Source: Arthrobacter sp. N199823
Lineage (GTDB): Bacteria > Actinomycetota > Actinomycetes > Actinomycetales > Micrococcaceae
Reading direction: 5' to 3'
NCBI RefSeq assembly: GCF_002929705.1
Contig: NZ_PJIN01000001.1
Span: 835,897-899,896, forward strand
Length of the DNA: 64,000 nucleotides
The notes under the pieces were generated by a model. That model was not told where the DNA came from. It ran no database searches and was given only the letters and a program-made list of their open reading frames with translations. Each line of letters starts with the position of its first letter. The stretch's first letter is position 1. Both the position numbers and the translations under genes were made by a program. Shown one piece after another: positions 56,394 through 64,000 of the stretch.

Positions 56394-56804
56394 CTAGGAG
56401 GTGTGGTTGCCCTGGCGGATGGAACCGACCAGAATCTGTTGGACGAGGTCGGAGTCAAAGAATTGGGCCAATTGCCTGCGGACCTGAACTTTTCCGGGGT
56501 CCCCGCTCAGGTAGTCCCACAGGATTTGCTCGTCGAAATCCGGCTGGACGAGCATGCTGGCGACGAATTCGGCCTCAGCTGGCCGGTGCAAGGCGGCAAA
56601 CCAGTGGTGGATCCTAGTGTTGGCCATGCGGAGGATTCCGGCCAGAACGCTGTCCAGGTCGGCGTGGCACTCCGGGCCCGCCGTGGCAATGGCGTGGAGC
56701 GCTAAAGCCGTGATGCTGGGATCCCTAGTCGGAGTTTTACCGACGCTGTGGTTACTCGGTACAAACCCGGCTTCTTCGGTCACGTCTGCGATCTTGCCGT
56801 TCAT
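56394..56804 (-). CDS. Hypothetical protein, 136 aa
   Basis: 136 residues from ATG 56804 with GAGGAG about 5 bases upstream. It is acidic and helical: ADLDSVLAGILRMANTRIHH, then FVASMLVQPDFDEQILWDYL and FFDSDLVQQILVGS. No membrane segment or known motif. It ends 40 bases from palindrome copy 3 and is convergent with the DUF559-like gene. Codon use resembles the neighbours. Confidence 0.55.
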   Translation of the reverse strand: MNGKIADVTEEAGFVPSNHSVGKTPTRDPSITALALHAIATAGPECHADLDSVLAGILRMANTRIHHWFAALHRPAEAEFVASMLVQPDFDEQILWDYLSGDPGKVQVRRQLAQFFDSDLVQQILVGSIRQGNHTS

Positions 56805-56924
56805 GGCGCTCCTCACGATGACACTTGGTGGTTGGCGCTTCAAGACGGCCAACCGCTAATCCGAGACTAGGTTCAAATCTTCTGTAGCGGGTGAGAATGC
56901 CTGGTCGAATCCACGTTTTGTCCC

Positions 56925-57824
56925 TCAAAGTGGTGACAGAATTGCCGGGGGCTTTTCCCCGGAAACGCGCCACAGGTGCAAAGTGGCATACGAGCGCCAC
57001 GGCTTCAGGGATTCGGCCATGTGGCTCAACTCCGGAGCCTTGATGCGCCGTGCTTCGGCCAAGGTGTCACCGCGCAGCAGTCCATAGCCGTTGCGGACGG
57101 CAGAGTCTCCGGGCAGAAAGACGTCCCCGCTGCCCAGCACGCGCATGGCCACGTACCCCACTGTCCAGGGGCCGATGCCGGGGATAGGCAGCAGCTTTTG
57201 TGCCAATGACTCAGGGCTGTCCTCGGCATCGATCGTCAAGGTACCTTCGGCCATCAGGGCTGCGACTGCCACAATCGACTCGATCCGGCGTTGCGGACCA
57301 CGAAGAATTGACCGGCCACCGGCGGCAATTTCCGCGGCGGTGGGGAACAGCTGCGTCATCGATTCATGCGGCAGCCGGCTCGGGGTAGCTAGCGCTAGCA
57401 GCTGGGTCAGTGCCGTGCGGGCTGCAGCTACAGTGATTTGCTGGCCCACCATGGCTCGAATGAGAATTTCCGCCGGATTCACACACCCCGGAAGCCTGAT
57501 TCCGGGCAGCGCAGCCACACGCGGTGCGAACAGCGGGTTGCTCGCTAGGAGCTGATCTGCTGCACCGGGGTCGTGGTCAAGGTTAAACAAGTGCCGCACC
57601 ATGGACACCAGCTCTTCGGCGTCGGCAGGGTCTTCGACCTGGTGCTCCAGCCAGAGTCCAGCACCGTCCCAGCTAACGTGGAACCATCCGTGGCCTCCGG
57701 CAAGAGCAACAGAACGGGCATAACTGCTGCCACTGGCTTCCTCTACCCCGGCAACAGCGCGTGCCGCCAAAAATTCGAAGATTCCAGGCTCAAACGGTTC
57801 GATGAAGTCCAATGCAACGGCCAT
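56925..57824 (-). CDS. DNA-3-methyladenine glycosylase II (AlkA-like)
   Basis: 299 residues. The N-terminal AlkA domain has FEPGIFEFLAARAVAGVEEA; the HhH-GPD domain has the hairpin LLPIPGIGPWTVGYVAMR and the catalytic Asp in VFLPGDSAVRNG. It removes alkylated purines from DNA. ATG 57824 is chosen because similarity starts there (FIEPFEP); the frame is open to 58160 without support. It is divergent from an Mpg-type glycosylase of unrelated fold, sharing a 72-base control region. Confidence 0.88.
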   Translation of the reverse strand: MAVALDFIEPFEPGIFEFLAARAVAGVEEASGSSYARSVALAGGHGWFHVSWDGAGLWLEHQVEDPADAEELVSMVRHLFNLDHDPGAADQLLASNPLFAPRVAALPGIRLPGCVNPAEILIRAMVGQQITVAAARTALTQLLALATPSRLPHESMTQLFPTAAEIAAGGRSILRGPQRRIESIVAVAALMAEGTLTIDAEDSPESLAQKLLPIPGIGPWTVGYVAMRVLGSGDVFLPGDSAVRNGYGLLRGDTLAEARRIKAPELSHMAESLKPWRSYATLHLWRVSGEKPPAILSPL

Positions 57825-57896
57825 GGAAGCATTCTCCCATGCCCAGCTGCACCGAAAAGCGGAGACCGAAAACACACCCACTGCTAAGTTGGGAAG

Positions 57897-58562
57897 ATGA
57901 GTTCGCCCATCAACTTCCTGGAGCTGCTGCAACGCCCCGCCCCCGAGGTGGCCCCTTACTTGTTGGGCGCTTTGGTGCGGCACGAGAGTCCCCAAGGTCC
58001 CGTCGTCGTCCGTTTGAGCGAGGTGGAAGCGTACCTGGGGCCTCGCAACTCCGAGGCGCCGGACCCAGGCTCGCACAGCTACGGGGGCCGGACCGACCGG
58101 AATTCGGTCATGTTTGGCCCGCCCGGGCACCTCTACGTCTACTTCAGCTACGGCATGCACTTCAGCGCCAACATAGTTTGCCGCCCCGAGGGGTTCTCAT
58201 CCGGGTGCCTCATGCGCGCCGGAGAGATTGTGGAAGGGCTTGAGCTGGCCCGCTCGCGCCGACCCACTGCCAAGCACGACGGCGAGCTGGCGCAAGGTCC
58301 GGCGCGGCTTGCCAAGGCCCTGGGGTTTGCTCGAGAACATAATGGTCTCTACGCCCTGGGCGGGCAGGTCACAGTGACTCTTCCTGACACGCCCGCCTTG
58401 AATGTTTTATCCGGGCCGCGGGTAGGTATCAGCGGCCCAGGCGGCACGTCGCAGTACCCGTGGCGATTCTGGCTGGAGGGGGACCGAACGGTCTCAAAAT
58501 TCCGACCGGGAGTGGTGCGTTCTCCACATCTTCGCGCATCAACTGCTCCGAATACTCGATGA
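57897..58562 (+). CDS. DNA-3-methyladenine glycosylase (Mpg/AAG family)
   Basis: 221 residues. Family blocks RLSEVEAYLGP, DPGSHSYGGRTDRNSVMFGPP and GHLYVYFSYGMHF carry the Glu that activates water and the intercalating Tyr. It excises 3-methyladenine and hypoxanthine. The usual length is 190-210; the last part overlaps the convergent GNAT gene by 134 bases. ATG 57897 is close to the divergent AlkA start, which suggests joint control of alkylation repair. Confidence 0.9.
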   Translation: MSSPINFLELLQRPAPEVAPYLLGALVRHESPQGPVVVRLSEVEAYLGPRNSEAPDPGSHSYGGRTDRNSVMFGPPGHLYVYFSYGMHFSANIVCRPEGFSSGCLMRAGEIVEGLELARSRRPTAKHDGELAQGPARLAKALGFAREHNGLYALGGQVTVTLPDTPALNVLSGPRVGISGPGGTSQYPWRFWLEGDRTVSKFRPGVVRSPHLRASTAPNTR

Positions 58563-59160
58563 GTTCAGTCACTTCAGGAAGTAGATCCGCAGGGGTCAAT
58601 CGCTGGACCAGGCTTGAACGCGACGCCGGCCATTCATAGCCCAGCAGCGAGTAGACGCAGGTGTCCACGCGCGTTCCGTCAGGGCCACGTCGGTAGCCAC
58701 GCAGCACCCCGTCCAAAGAGGCTCCCAGTTTCGCAATGGCGGCCGCGCTGCGCACGTTGCGGGCATCGCAGCGCAAGGTCACCCGGTACACGAGCAACTC
58801 CTCGAAGGCGAACGTCAGCAACGCCAGTTTCGAGGCGGCATTGACGTTGCGACCCCAGTATTTCCGGCCGAAAAACGTCATTCCAAGCTCAACCCGGGAT
58901 TGCTCCGGCACATAGTCGTAGAGGCTCGTGGTTCCGGCGACGGTGCCGGTCTCTTCGTCGATGACGGCGAAGGCAATGACGGAGGGATCGGCGATCCGGG
59001 CCGCGAAGAGCCGTTCCAAAGCACGTTTGGACGTAGGCCGCTCGGAGGCCATACCAGCCCACATATCTACATCGATGTAGGGGTACAAATCTGCCGCGTG
59101 ACGACGCCGTAACGGCACAAGCCGGACACCATGTCCGGGGAGTGAAATGTTGTGTTGCAC
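58429..59160 (-). CDS. GNAT N-acetyltransferase (RimJ/RimL type)
   Basis: 243 residues from GTG 59160, which a TATATA box precedes by 6 bases (leaderless). The N-terminal segment HGVRLVPLRRRHAADLYPYI, the acetyl-CoA region ELGMTFFGRKYWGRNVNAAS and the C-terminal RCDARNVRSAAAIAKLGA are typical. It acetylates a protein N-terminus or small molecule; the substrate is open. A longer upstream frame to 59328 overlaps apt and is not supported. Its 3' end runs through the last 134 bases of the Mpg gene on the other strand. Confidence 0.82.
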   Translation of the reverse strand: MQHNISLPGHGVRLVPLRRRHAADLYPYIDVDMWAGMASERPTSKRALERLFAARIADPSVIAFAVIDEETGTVAGTTSLYDYVPEQSRVELGMTFFGRKYWGRNVNAASKLALLTFAFEELLVYRVTLRCDARNVRSAAAIAKLGASLDGVLRGYRRGPDGTRVDTCVYSLLGYEWPASRSSLVQRLTPADLLPEVTELIEYSEQLMREDVENAPLPVGILRPFGPPPARIATGTATCRLGR

Positions 59161-59227
59161 GGAAGATATATAAGCACCTTTTTTCAGTTCGCAAAAGCCC
59201 CCAACTTTGACGCTGTACCGTTGAAGG

Positions 59228-59812
59228 GTGAACGAGAGATTAAGTGCCCCCGAAACACCCATTTCCGCCCCCAGCCAAGGCGTCGAAACCCCGCAGGTTT
59301 CCGCTGTTCTTGATGCGTTGTGCGCCACCGTAGAGAACTACCCATCAGAGGGCATTGTTTTCAAAGATTTAACCCCCGTTTTTGCTGACGGAGCGGCGTT
59401 CAAACTCATGGTTGATTCGATCGTGAGTGCTTACGCCGGAAAGTTCGACGCCGTTGCCGGAATTGAGGCTCGAGGATTCCTCTTAGCTGCGGCTGCTGCA
59501 TACGCCACGGGCACCGGTGTGATCACCATCCGTAAGGCAGGAAAACTGCCCCGCGAGGTGTTCGCCGAAAGCTATGCGTTGGAATACGGCGAGGCAACTC
59601 TTGAGTTGCACAAGGAAGACGTACCAGTTGGCACACGTGTGCTAGTTCTCGATGATGTTCTGGCTACCGGCGGAACCATTGGCGCAGCCGCTGCCCTGTT
59701 GGAGCGCTCTGGCGCCGTGGTGGCCGGTGTTGGCTTAGTGCTTGAAATTGGTGCCTTGCCGGGGCGGGAAAACCTGGCCGGGTACAACGTGGTTTCGCTT
59801 CAAGTCGTTTGA
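59228..59812 (+). CDS. apt: Adenine phosphoribosyltransferase
   Basis: 194 residues. PRPP motif VLVLDDVLATGGTIGAA; adenine-side loop VAGIEARGFLLAAAAAYATG. It salvages adenine to AMP. GTG 59228 follows TACCGT (59216-59221) by 6 bases, so the transcript is leaderless. The N-terminus has a 20-residue polar extension. It is divergent from the GNAT gene. Confidence 0.95.
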   Translation: MNERLSAPETPISAPSQGVETPQVSAVLDALCATVENYPSEGIVFKDLTPVFADGAAFKLMVDSIVSAYAGKFDAVAGIEARGFLLAAAAAYATGTGVITIRKAGKLPREVFAESYALEYGEATLELHKEDVPVGTRVLVLDDVLATGGTIGAAAALLERSGAVVAGVGLVLEIGALPGRENLAGYNVVSLQVV

Positions 59813-59904
59813 CGTTCTGTGCCCCGGCCAGCAGCCACGCCGTTGACGGGATAGACTAGACGGTCCGCCTTTTGGCGGTATGCCTTACATTTCAGGAGCC
59901 TTGC

Positions 59905-62145
59905 ATGTATGACGACGAGTTGGCCCACGAACGCAGCTATGTTGACGGCCTTTACGGTCGCCTGGATGAACTCCGCGCCGAAAAGGTTGAGCAGCTGGCG
60001 GAGGTGCGCCAGGCAAAGTCCATGGGTACGCACCAGAACCGGTCCGAACGTGACGCATTTGCCACACTCTATGAGAACCGGCTGGCACAACTAAACGCCG
60101 TTGATGACCGGCTGGTATTTGGCCGGCTCGATCTTGACGACGGTCAGGCCCGCTATATTGGTCGGATCGGGCTGCTGTCGCAGGATCTGCGCCAGCTGCT
60201 CATTGACTGGCGTGCGCCCGAGGCGGGCACGTTCTATCAGGCAACGGCCTTTGAGCGCATGGGGGTGCGCCGCCGTCGGCATTTGCTGTTGAAAGGGCGC
60301 ACCGTCAAGGCTATTGAGGACGACGTCCTGGACCACACCATGCTGGTGCACGGCGAACACGTTCAAGGTGAAGGTGCCCTGCTGGCTGCGCTAAATTCCA
60401 AGCGCACCGGTCGCATGAGCGATATTGTCGGCACCATTCAGGCCGAGCAGGACCGGATCATCCGCTCACCTCTCAGCGGTGCGTTGGTGGTCCAGGGCGG
60501 GCCAGGAACGGGAAAGACTGCCGTGGCACTGCACCGAGCCGCGTACTTGCTCTACACCCATCGCGAACGCCTGCAGTCCTCCGGCGTGCTGCTGGTGGGC
60601 CCCTCCAACGCCTTCATGAAATACATTGAGCGCGTGCTGCCCTCCCTCGGTGAGACCGGCGTGGTCATGGCCAGCGTGGGCAACTTGTTCCCCGGGGTGC
60701 AGGCTGTGGCGTCAGAAACGGCGGAAACTGCTGAGCTCAAGGGCCGTCTGGACATGGTCCGCGTGGTGGCCAACGCCGTGGCAAACCGTCAACGTGTGCC
60801 AGAAGGCGATGTCAGGCTCGACGTCGAAGGCACCCGTTTGGTGCTAACCGTTCGCCAGGTGCGTCGCGCCAGGGAACGGGCGCAGGCCACTGGGCTACCT
60901 CACAATGAGGCGCGCGTTGGCTTTGTCAAGACCCTGCTGCGCGAACTCACTGAACAGCTGCGCGAGCACATTGAATCGGCAGGAGCTGGCAACAACGCCG
61001 ACAGGTCCTACCTGGCCGAGGACGTCCGCTCGTCCCGCGATGTGCGCGTGATGCTCAACCTGTGCTGGATGCCGATGACGGCTGCGCAGCTCGTTGACGA
61101 CATGTTCAGCAAGCCGGAAATCCTGCGGGCTGTCACACCCAATCTCAGCGACGCGCAGCGCAGCCTGCTCCTTCGTAGCCCCGGCTCGCCCTGGAGCGAA
61201 TCGGATGTGCCGCTCCTGGATGAAGCTGCTGAGCTCTTGGGCGAGATGGACGCTAGCGGCGGCCGTGCCCAGGCAAGCGCCGAATCACAGCGCAAGCGGG
61301 ATTTGGTCAACGCTGAAAAGGCCATTTACAACGTGAACCAGCTACTGGAGGACTCCGGTGTGGATGGCATGCTGACAGCTGAGCAACTGGCCGATTTCAA
61401 CGTTGTCCAAGCCGCGTCCCAGACAAGTGCTGAGCGCGCCTTGACGGACCGCAACTGGGCCTACGGTCATGTGGTCATTGATGAGGCGCAGGAGCTTTCA
61501 CCCATGCAGTGGCGCGTACTGATCCGCCGCTGCCCTGTGAAGTCCTTCACCATTGTGGGCGATATTGCCCAGACCAGCTCCGCGTCAGGGGCCACCTCTT
61601 GGCACCAGGCGCTCTCTCCGTTCCTGGGGGAGCGGTGGAATGTTGAGGAGCTCACGGTCAACTACCGCACGCCCATGCAAATTGCTGAAGCTGCCGTGCG
61701 GATGGCCAATGCCGCCGGTCAGGTGGTCTCTGCTCCCAAGGCAGTGCGCGACGGTGAATGGGAACCCCTTGTTGATCGGGTGGCTGCTGCCGAGGTGGTT
61801 GCTCAGGTAGTTGCGGTCATGCCGGAGGAGACTGCCGCTGTGGGTGGGGGACTGGTAGCTGTCATTGCCCCTCCGTCTATGGTGGCCGAAACCTCAACAG
61901 CCCTGCGTGCCGTCTATGGTTCACGGATCGGCCACGGTGCCGGTTCGCTGGAGCAGGACATTGTAGTGATTGACCCGCACGAAGCCAAGGGTTTGGAGTT
62001 CGACGGCGTCATCATCGTGGAGCCGGCAGCGCTGCTGGCTGGTGCCAATGGGCGCGTGGGTGACCTGTACGTGGCCATGACCCGTCCCACCCAGCGGCTG
62101 CGCCTGATCACCTCGGCACCGCTTCCGGCGGGGATCGAAAAGTAG
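59905..62145 (+). CDS. HelD/HelR-type ATPase (RNA polymerase recycling)
   Basis: 746 residues. A coiled-coil N-terminal arm (5-80) precedes a UvrD/PcrA-like SF1A core with Walker A GGPGTGKT (198-205), Walker B HVVIDEAQELSP and helicase motifs VGDIAQT and DLYVAMTRPTQRL. HelD proteins pry stalled RNA polymerase off DNA; the actinobacterial HelR variant also displaces rifampicin. Which type this is cannot be decided here; I saw no rifamycin-associated palindrome upstream. AGGAG lies 6 bases before the ATG, and TAGACT (59852) is the -10 with a short leader hairpin CCGCC/GGCGG. Confidence 0.87.
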   Translation: MYDDELAHERSYVDGLYGRLDELRAEKVEQLAEVRQAKSMGTHQNRSERDAFATLYENRLAQLNAVDDRLVFGRLDLDDGQARYIGRIGLLSQDLRQLLIDWRAPEAGTFYQATAFERMGVRRRRHLLLKGRTVKAIEDDVLDHTMLVHGEHVQGEGALLAALNSKRTGRMSDIVGTIQAEQDRIIRSPLSGALVVQGGPGTGKTAVALHRAAYLLYTHRERLQSSGVLLVGPSNAFMKYIERVLPSLGETGVVMASVGNLFPGVQAVASETAETAELKGRLDMVRVVANAVANRQRVPEGDVRLDVEGTRLVLTVRQVRRARERAQATGLPHNEARVGFVKTLLRELTEQLREHIESAGAGNNADRSYLAEDVRSSRDVRVMLNLCWMPMTAAQLVDDMFSKPEILRAVTPNLSDAQRSLLLRSPGSPWSESDVPLLDEAAELLGEMDASGGRAQASAESQRKRDLVNAEKAIYNVNQLLEDSGVDGMLTAEQLADFNVVQAASQTSAERALTDRNWAYGHVVIDEAQELSPMQWRVLIRRCPVKSFTIVGDIAQTSSASGATSWHQALSPFLGERWNVEELTVNYRTPMQIAEAAVRMANAAGQVVSAPKAVRDGEWEPLVDRVAAAEVVAQVVAVMPEETAAVGGGLVAVIAPPSMVAETSTALRAVYGSRIGHGAGSLEQDIVVIDPHEAKGLEFDGVIIVEPAALLAGANGRVGDLYVAMTRPTQRLRLITSAPLPAGIEK

Positions 62146-62170
62146 CACGCTCCTGTCCTTGTCGCTTGCC

Positions 62171-62211
62171 CTTGTCGTTGTAGCCGCCACTGCGGTGGCT
62201 ACAACGACAAG
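62171..62211 (+). terminator. Terminator after the HelD-like gene
   Basis: CTTGTCGTTGTAGCC (62171-62185) and GGCTACAACGACAAG (62197-62211) make a 15-bp stem with an inner CCAC/GTGG stem. Confidence 0.85.
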
Positions 62212-62264
62212 TCCAGCAAGGGCGCAATGGCGAAGAAATGCCGTGATGCTGGTAATTTTGTGGT

Positions 62265-63575
62265 GTGTCTTTGCAAACTGAACTCCGCGCCCCCGAGAAC
62301 GATTCCAGCTTCGCCAATGTTTGGCAGGAGCTCAAGTGGCGAGGCCTGGTCCAGGTCTCCACCGATGAAGCAGCCCTTGAGGAACTGCTCGCCGGCGAAC
62401 CGATCACGTACTATTGCGGCTTTGACCCGACCGCCCCCAGCCTCCACTTGGGCAACTTGGTCCAGCTGCTGACCATGCGCCGCATGCAGCTCGCCGGCCA
62501 TAAGCCACTGGGTCTTGTGGGCGGTTCCACAGGCCTGGTAGGGGACCCACGTCCCACGGCTGAGCGCACCATGAACTCCAAAGAGACAGTTACCGAATGG
62601 GTTGGCTACCTACAGGGCCAGGTGCAGCGCTTCCTGTCTTTCGAGGGTGAGAACGCCGCCCGTATGGTCAACAATCTCGACTGGACGGCGCCCATGAGCG
62701 CTATCGATTTCCTGCGTGATATCGGCAAGTACTTCCGTGTCGGCACCATGATCAAAAAGGACATTGTTGCTTCCCGCTTGAATTCCGACGAGGGCATCAG
62801 CTACGCCGAATTCAGCTACCAGATCTTGCAGGGCATGGACTACCTGGAGCTGTACCGCCAGTACGGCTGTGTATTGCAGCAGGGGGGCTCCGACCAGTGG
62901 GGCAACCTCACCAGCGGAACTGACCTGATCCGGAAGGTGGAAGGCGCATCCGTGCACGCACTGGGAACGCCGCTAATCACCAACTCCGACGGCACCAAGT
63001 TTGGCAAGAGCGAAGGCAACGCCATCTGGCTCGACGCCACCATGTGCAGCCCGTTTGACATGTACCAGTTCTGGCTCAACACGGCAGATGCCGATGTAGC
63101 GGACCGCCTGAAGGTCTTCACCTTCCTCTCCCGCGAGGAGATTGCTGCAGTTGCGGCTGCCGTTGCGCAAAAGCCCCAAGCCCGCGAAGGCCAGCGAACA
63201 CTCGCCTTCCAAGTGACCTCACTGGTGCACGGTGTGGATGCCACGCTGAAGGTCATTGCGGCATCGGCTGCTCTGTTCGGCCAGGGCGAGTTGTCCGAGC
63301 TGGATAGTGCAACGCTGGAATCGGCAACACGCGAATTGCCGCATGCCTCAGCTCCTGCGGCCGGTTTGAGCATTGTTGAACTGTTGGTTGCCTCGGGACT
63401 GTCCAAGACCAATTCGGAAGCCCGCCGAACTGTGGGGGAGGGTGGCGCCTACGTGAACAACACCAAGGTCACCGACCTTGACGCTGTTCTTGGGGCCTCT
63501 GAGGCATTGCATGGCAAGTACCTGCTGGTGCGCCGCGGCAAGCGGACCTTGTCCATGGTGGAACTCGCCGTCTGA
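62265..63575 (+). CDS. tyrS: Tyrosyl-tRNA synthetase
   Basis: 436 residues. HIGH motif as HLGN at 61-64 within GFDPTAPSLHLGN, KMSKS as KFGKS later, and a C-terminal S4 RNA-binding domain (SEARRTVGEGGAYVNNTKVT). GTG 62265 has TAATTT 6 bases before it, so a leaderless mRNA is likely; no T-box is visible. Immediately upstream of a ribosomal RNA operon leader. Confidence 0.96.
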   Translation: MSLQTELRAPENDSSFANVWQELKWRGLVQVSTDEAALEELLAGEPITYYCGFDPTAPSLHLGNLVQLLTMRRMQLAGHKPLGLVGGSTGLVGDPRPTAERTMNSKETVTEWVGYLQGQVQRFLSFEGENAARMVNNLDWTAPMSAIDFLRDIGKYFRVGTMIKKDIVASRLNSDEGISYAEFSYQILQGMDYLELYRQYGCVLQQGGSDQWGNLTSGTDLIRKVEGASVHALGTPLITNSDGTKFGKSEGNAIWLDATMCSPFDMYQFWLNTADADVADRLKVFTFLSREEIAAVAAAVAQKPQAREGQRTLAFQVTSLVHGVDATLKVIAASAALFGQGELSELDSATLESATRELPHASAPAAGLSIVELLVASGLSKTNSEARRTVGEGGAYVNNTKVTDLDAVLGASEALHGKYLLVRRGKRTLSMVELAV

Positions 63576-63609
63576 CTCACGTTTGCCTGCCCCACCCGAG
63601 AGTTTCCCT

Positions 63610-63646
63610 AGAAGCCCGCCCCCGATTTGCGTGGGGGCGGGCTTCT
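63610..63646 (+). terminator. Terminator after tyrS
   Basis: AGAAGCCCGCCCCC and GGGGGCGGGCTTCT form a 14-bp stem with a 9-base loop, followed by a T-rich run. Confidence 0.9.
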
Positions 63647-63649
63647 GTG

Positions 63650-64000
63650 TATTGTTCTATCTGTTGCTTGCACAAGGTTGAGCCGCTTCGAAAGAAGCAC
63701 CGACTCCCAACTTGCAGTCAACCAAATCTGATAATTCTTAATGTGAGTATCGTCGACTCTTAGAGTTGGAATATTCTAATGGAAATATTGATTTGAGGAA
63801 TTCATGGAGTGACCAGCCGCACATGGTGCGGAGTGGACAAAATGAATACAAATGAAATAAAGTATGAATATCGCAACGATGAAAACTAATGATGAAATAT
63901 TGATTAGTAAGTACTCGAATGCAGTTGTTGTTTGAGAACTCAATAGTGTGCCAAGTTTTATTGATACCAATTTATTTATATTGAATTGGTTATTTGGTTG
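63650..64000 (+). promoter_or_regulatory. rRNA operon promoter/leader region (16S gene expected just past the edge)
   Basis: This 350-base stretch is far more A+T-rich than the rest. TTTGAGAACTCAATAGTGTG at 63932 is a conserved motif of actinobacterial rRNA leaders, and ACCAATTTATTT with ATTGAATTGGT near the end pairs as a leader stem. No coding sequence. 16S itself is not in view. Confidence 0.7.

Noticed and set aside
57825-58160. AlkA extension of 112 residues (Ada-like fusion)
   Set aside because: The extension reads antisense through the Mpg gene and has no Ada motifs.

Overview
The window is chromosomal DNA from a high-G+C actinobacterium, most likely an Arthrobacter-type member of the Micrococcaceae. 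This rests on three things. The housekeeping gene order (hisH-hisA, infC-rpmI-rplT, pheST, the arg cluster, tyrS followed by an rRNA leader) is actinobacterial. Several genes are actinobacterial families: PriA-type HisA, DUF1844, DUF5302, a mycothiol-type maleylpyruvate isomerase fold, an Rv2578c-type radical SAM protein and HelD/HelR. Many genes also look leaderless, with a TANNNT -10 box 5-7 bases before the start codon. Genus is an inference; no rRNA gene lies inside the window.

Layout. 1-2.4 kb: end of a histidine operon (hisH, a 49-residue membrane protein, hisA/priA, an SseB-like gene). 2.4-9.6 kb: two MFS transporters around the translation operon infC-rpmI-rplT, in which infC has an AUU start behind a structured leader, and an rRNA-methyltransferase-type SPOUT gene. 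9.2-16 kb: mixed small genes, a radical SAM gene with a LexA-box-like palindrome, an acyl-CoA ligase, a SIMPL protein and two tandem paralogous lipoproteins. 16-19.8 kb: pheST.

19.9-35 kb is the accessory part. It holds small regulators with membrane partners, a three-gene recombinase module (tyrosine recombinase, HTH protein, zinc-ribbon recombinase-like protein), and a 3.4-kb segment (VOC protein, PAP2 phosphatase, PadR regulator, APC permease) bounded by two 25-base sites with the same palindromic design. It also holds an orphan Tn402/Tn5053-type transposon end with six iterons, a flavoprotein with a divergent LysR gene, a decayed peptidase-E-like gene and a probable IS21-type end.

35-45.3 kb: a GntR/DUF1648 pair, a PPK2 polyphosphate kinase, and a likely functional cluster of phosphopantetheinyl transferase, M1 aminopeptidase and a Pls-type (poly-amino-acid) NRPS. 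45.4-54.3 kb: the complete arginine pathway argCJBDFR-argGH with ARG-box-like operators. 54.4-63.6 kb: a gene with AbiEi-like and DUF559-like domains, bracketed by copies of a long palindromic repeat whose third copy lies 51 kb away, then two unrelated 3-methyladenine glycosylases, a GNAT gene, apt, a HelD/HelR-family ATPase and tyrS. The last 350 bases are an A+T-rich rRNA-operon leader.

The strongest candidates for an undescribed system are the nuclease-fold gene bracketed by palindromes (55.2-56.4 kb, with the related repeat at 3.8 kb) and the recombinase module with its paired sites (23.7-30.4 kb).
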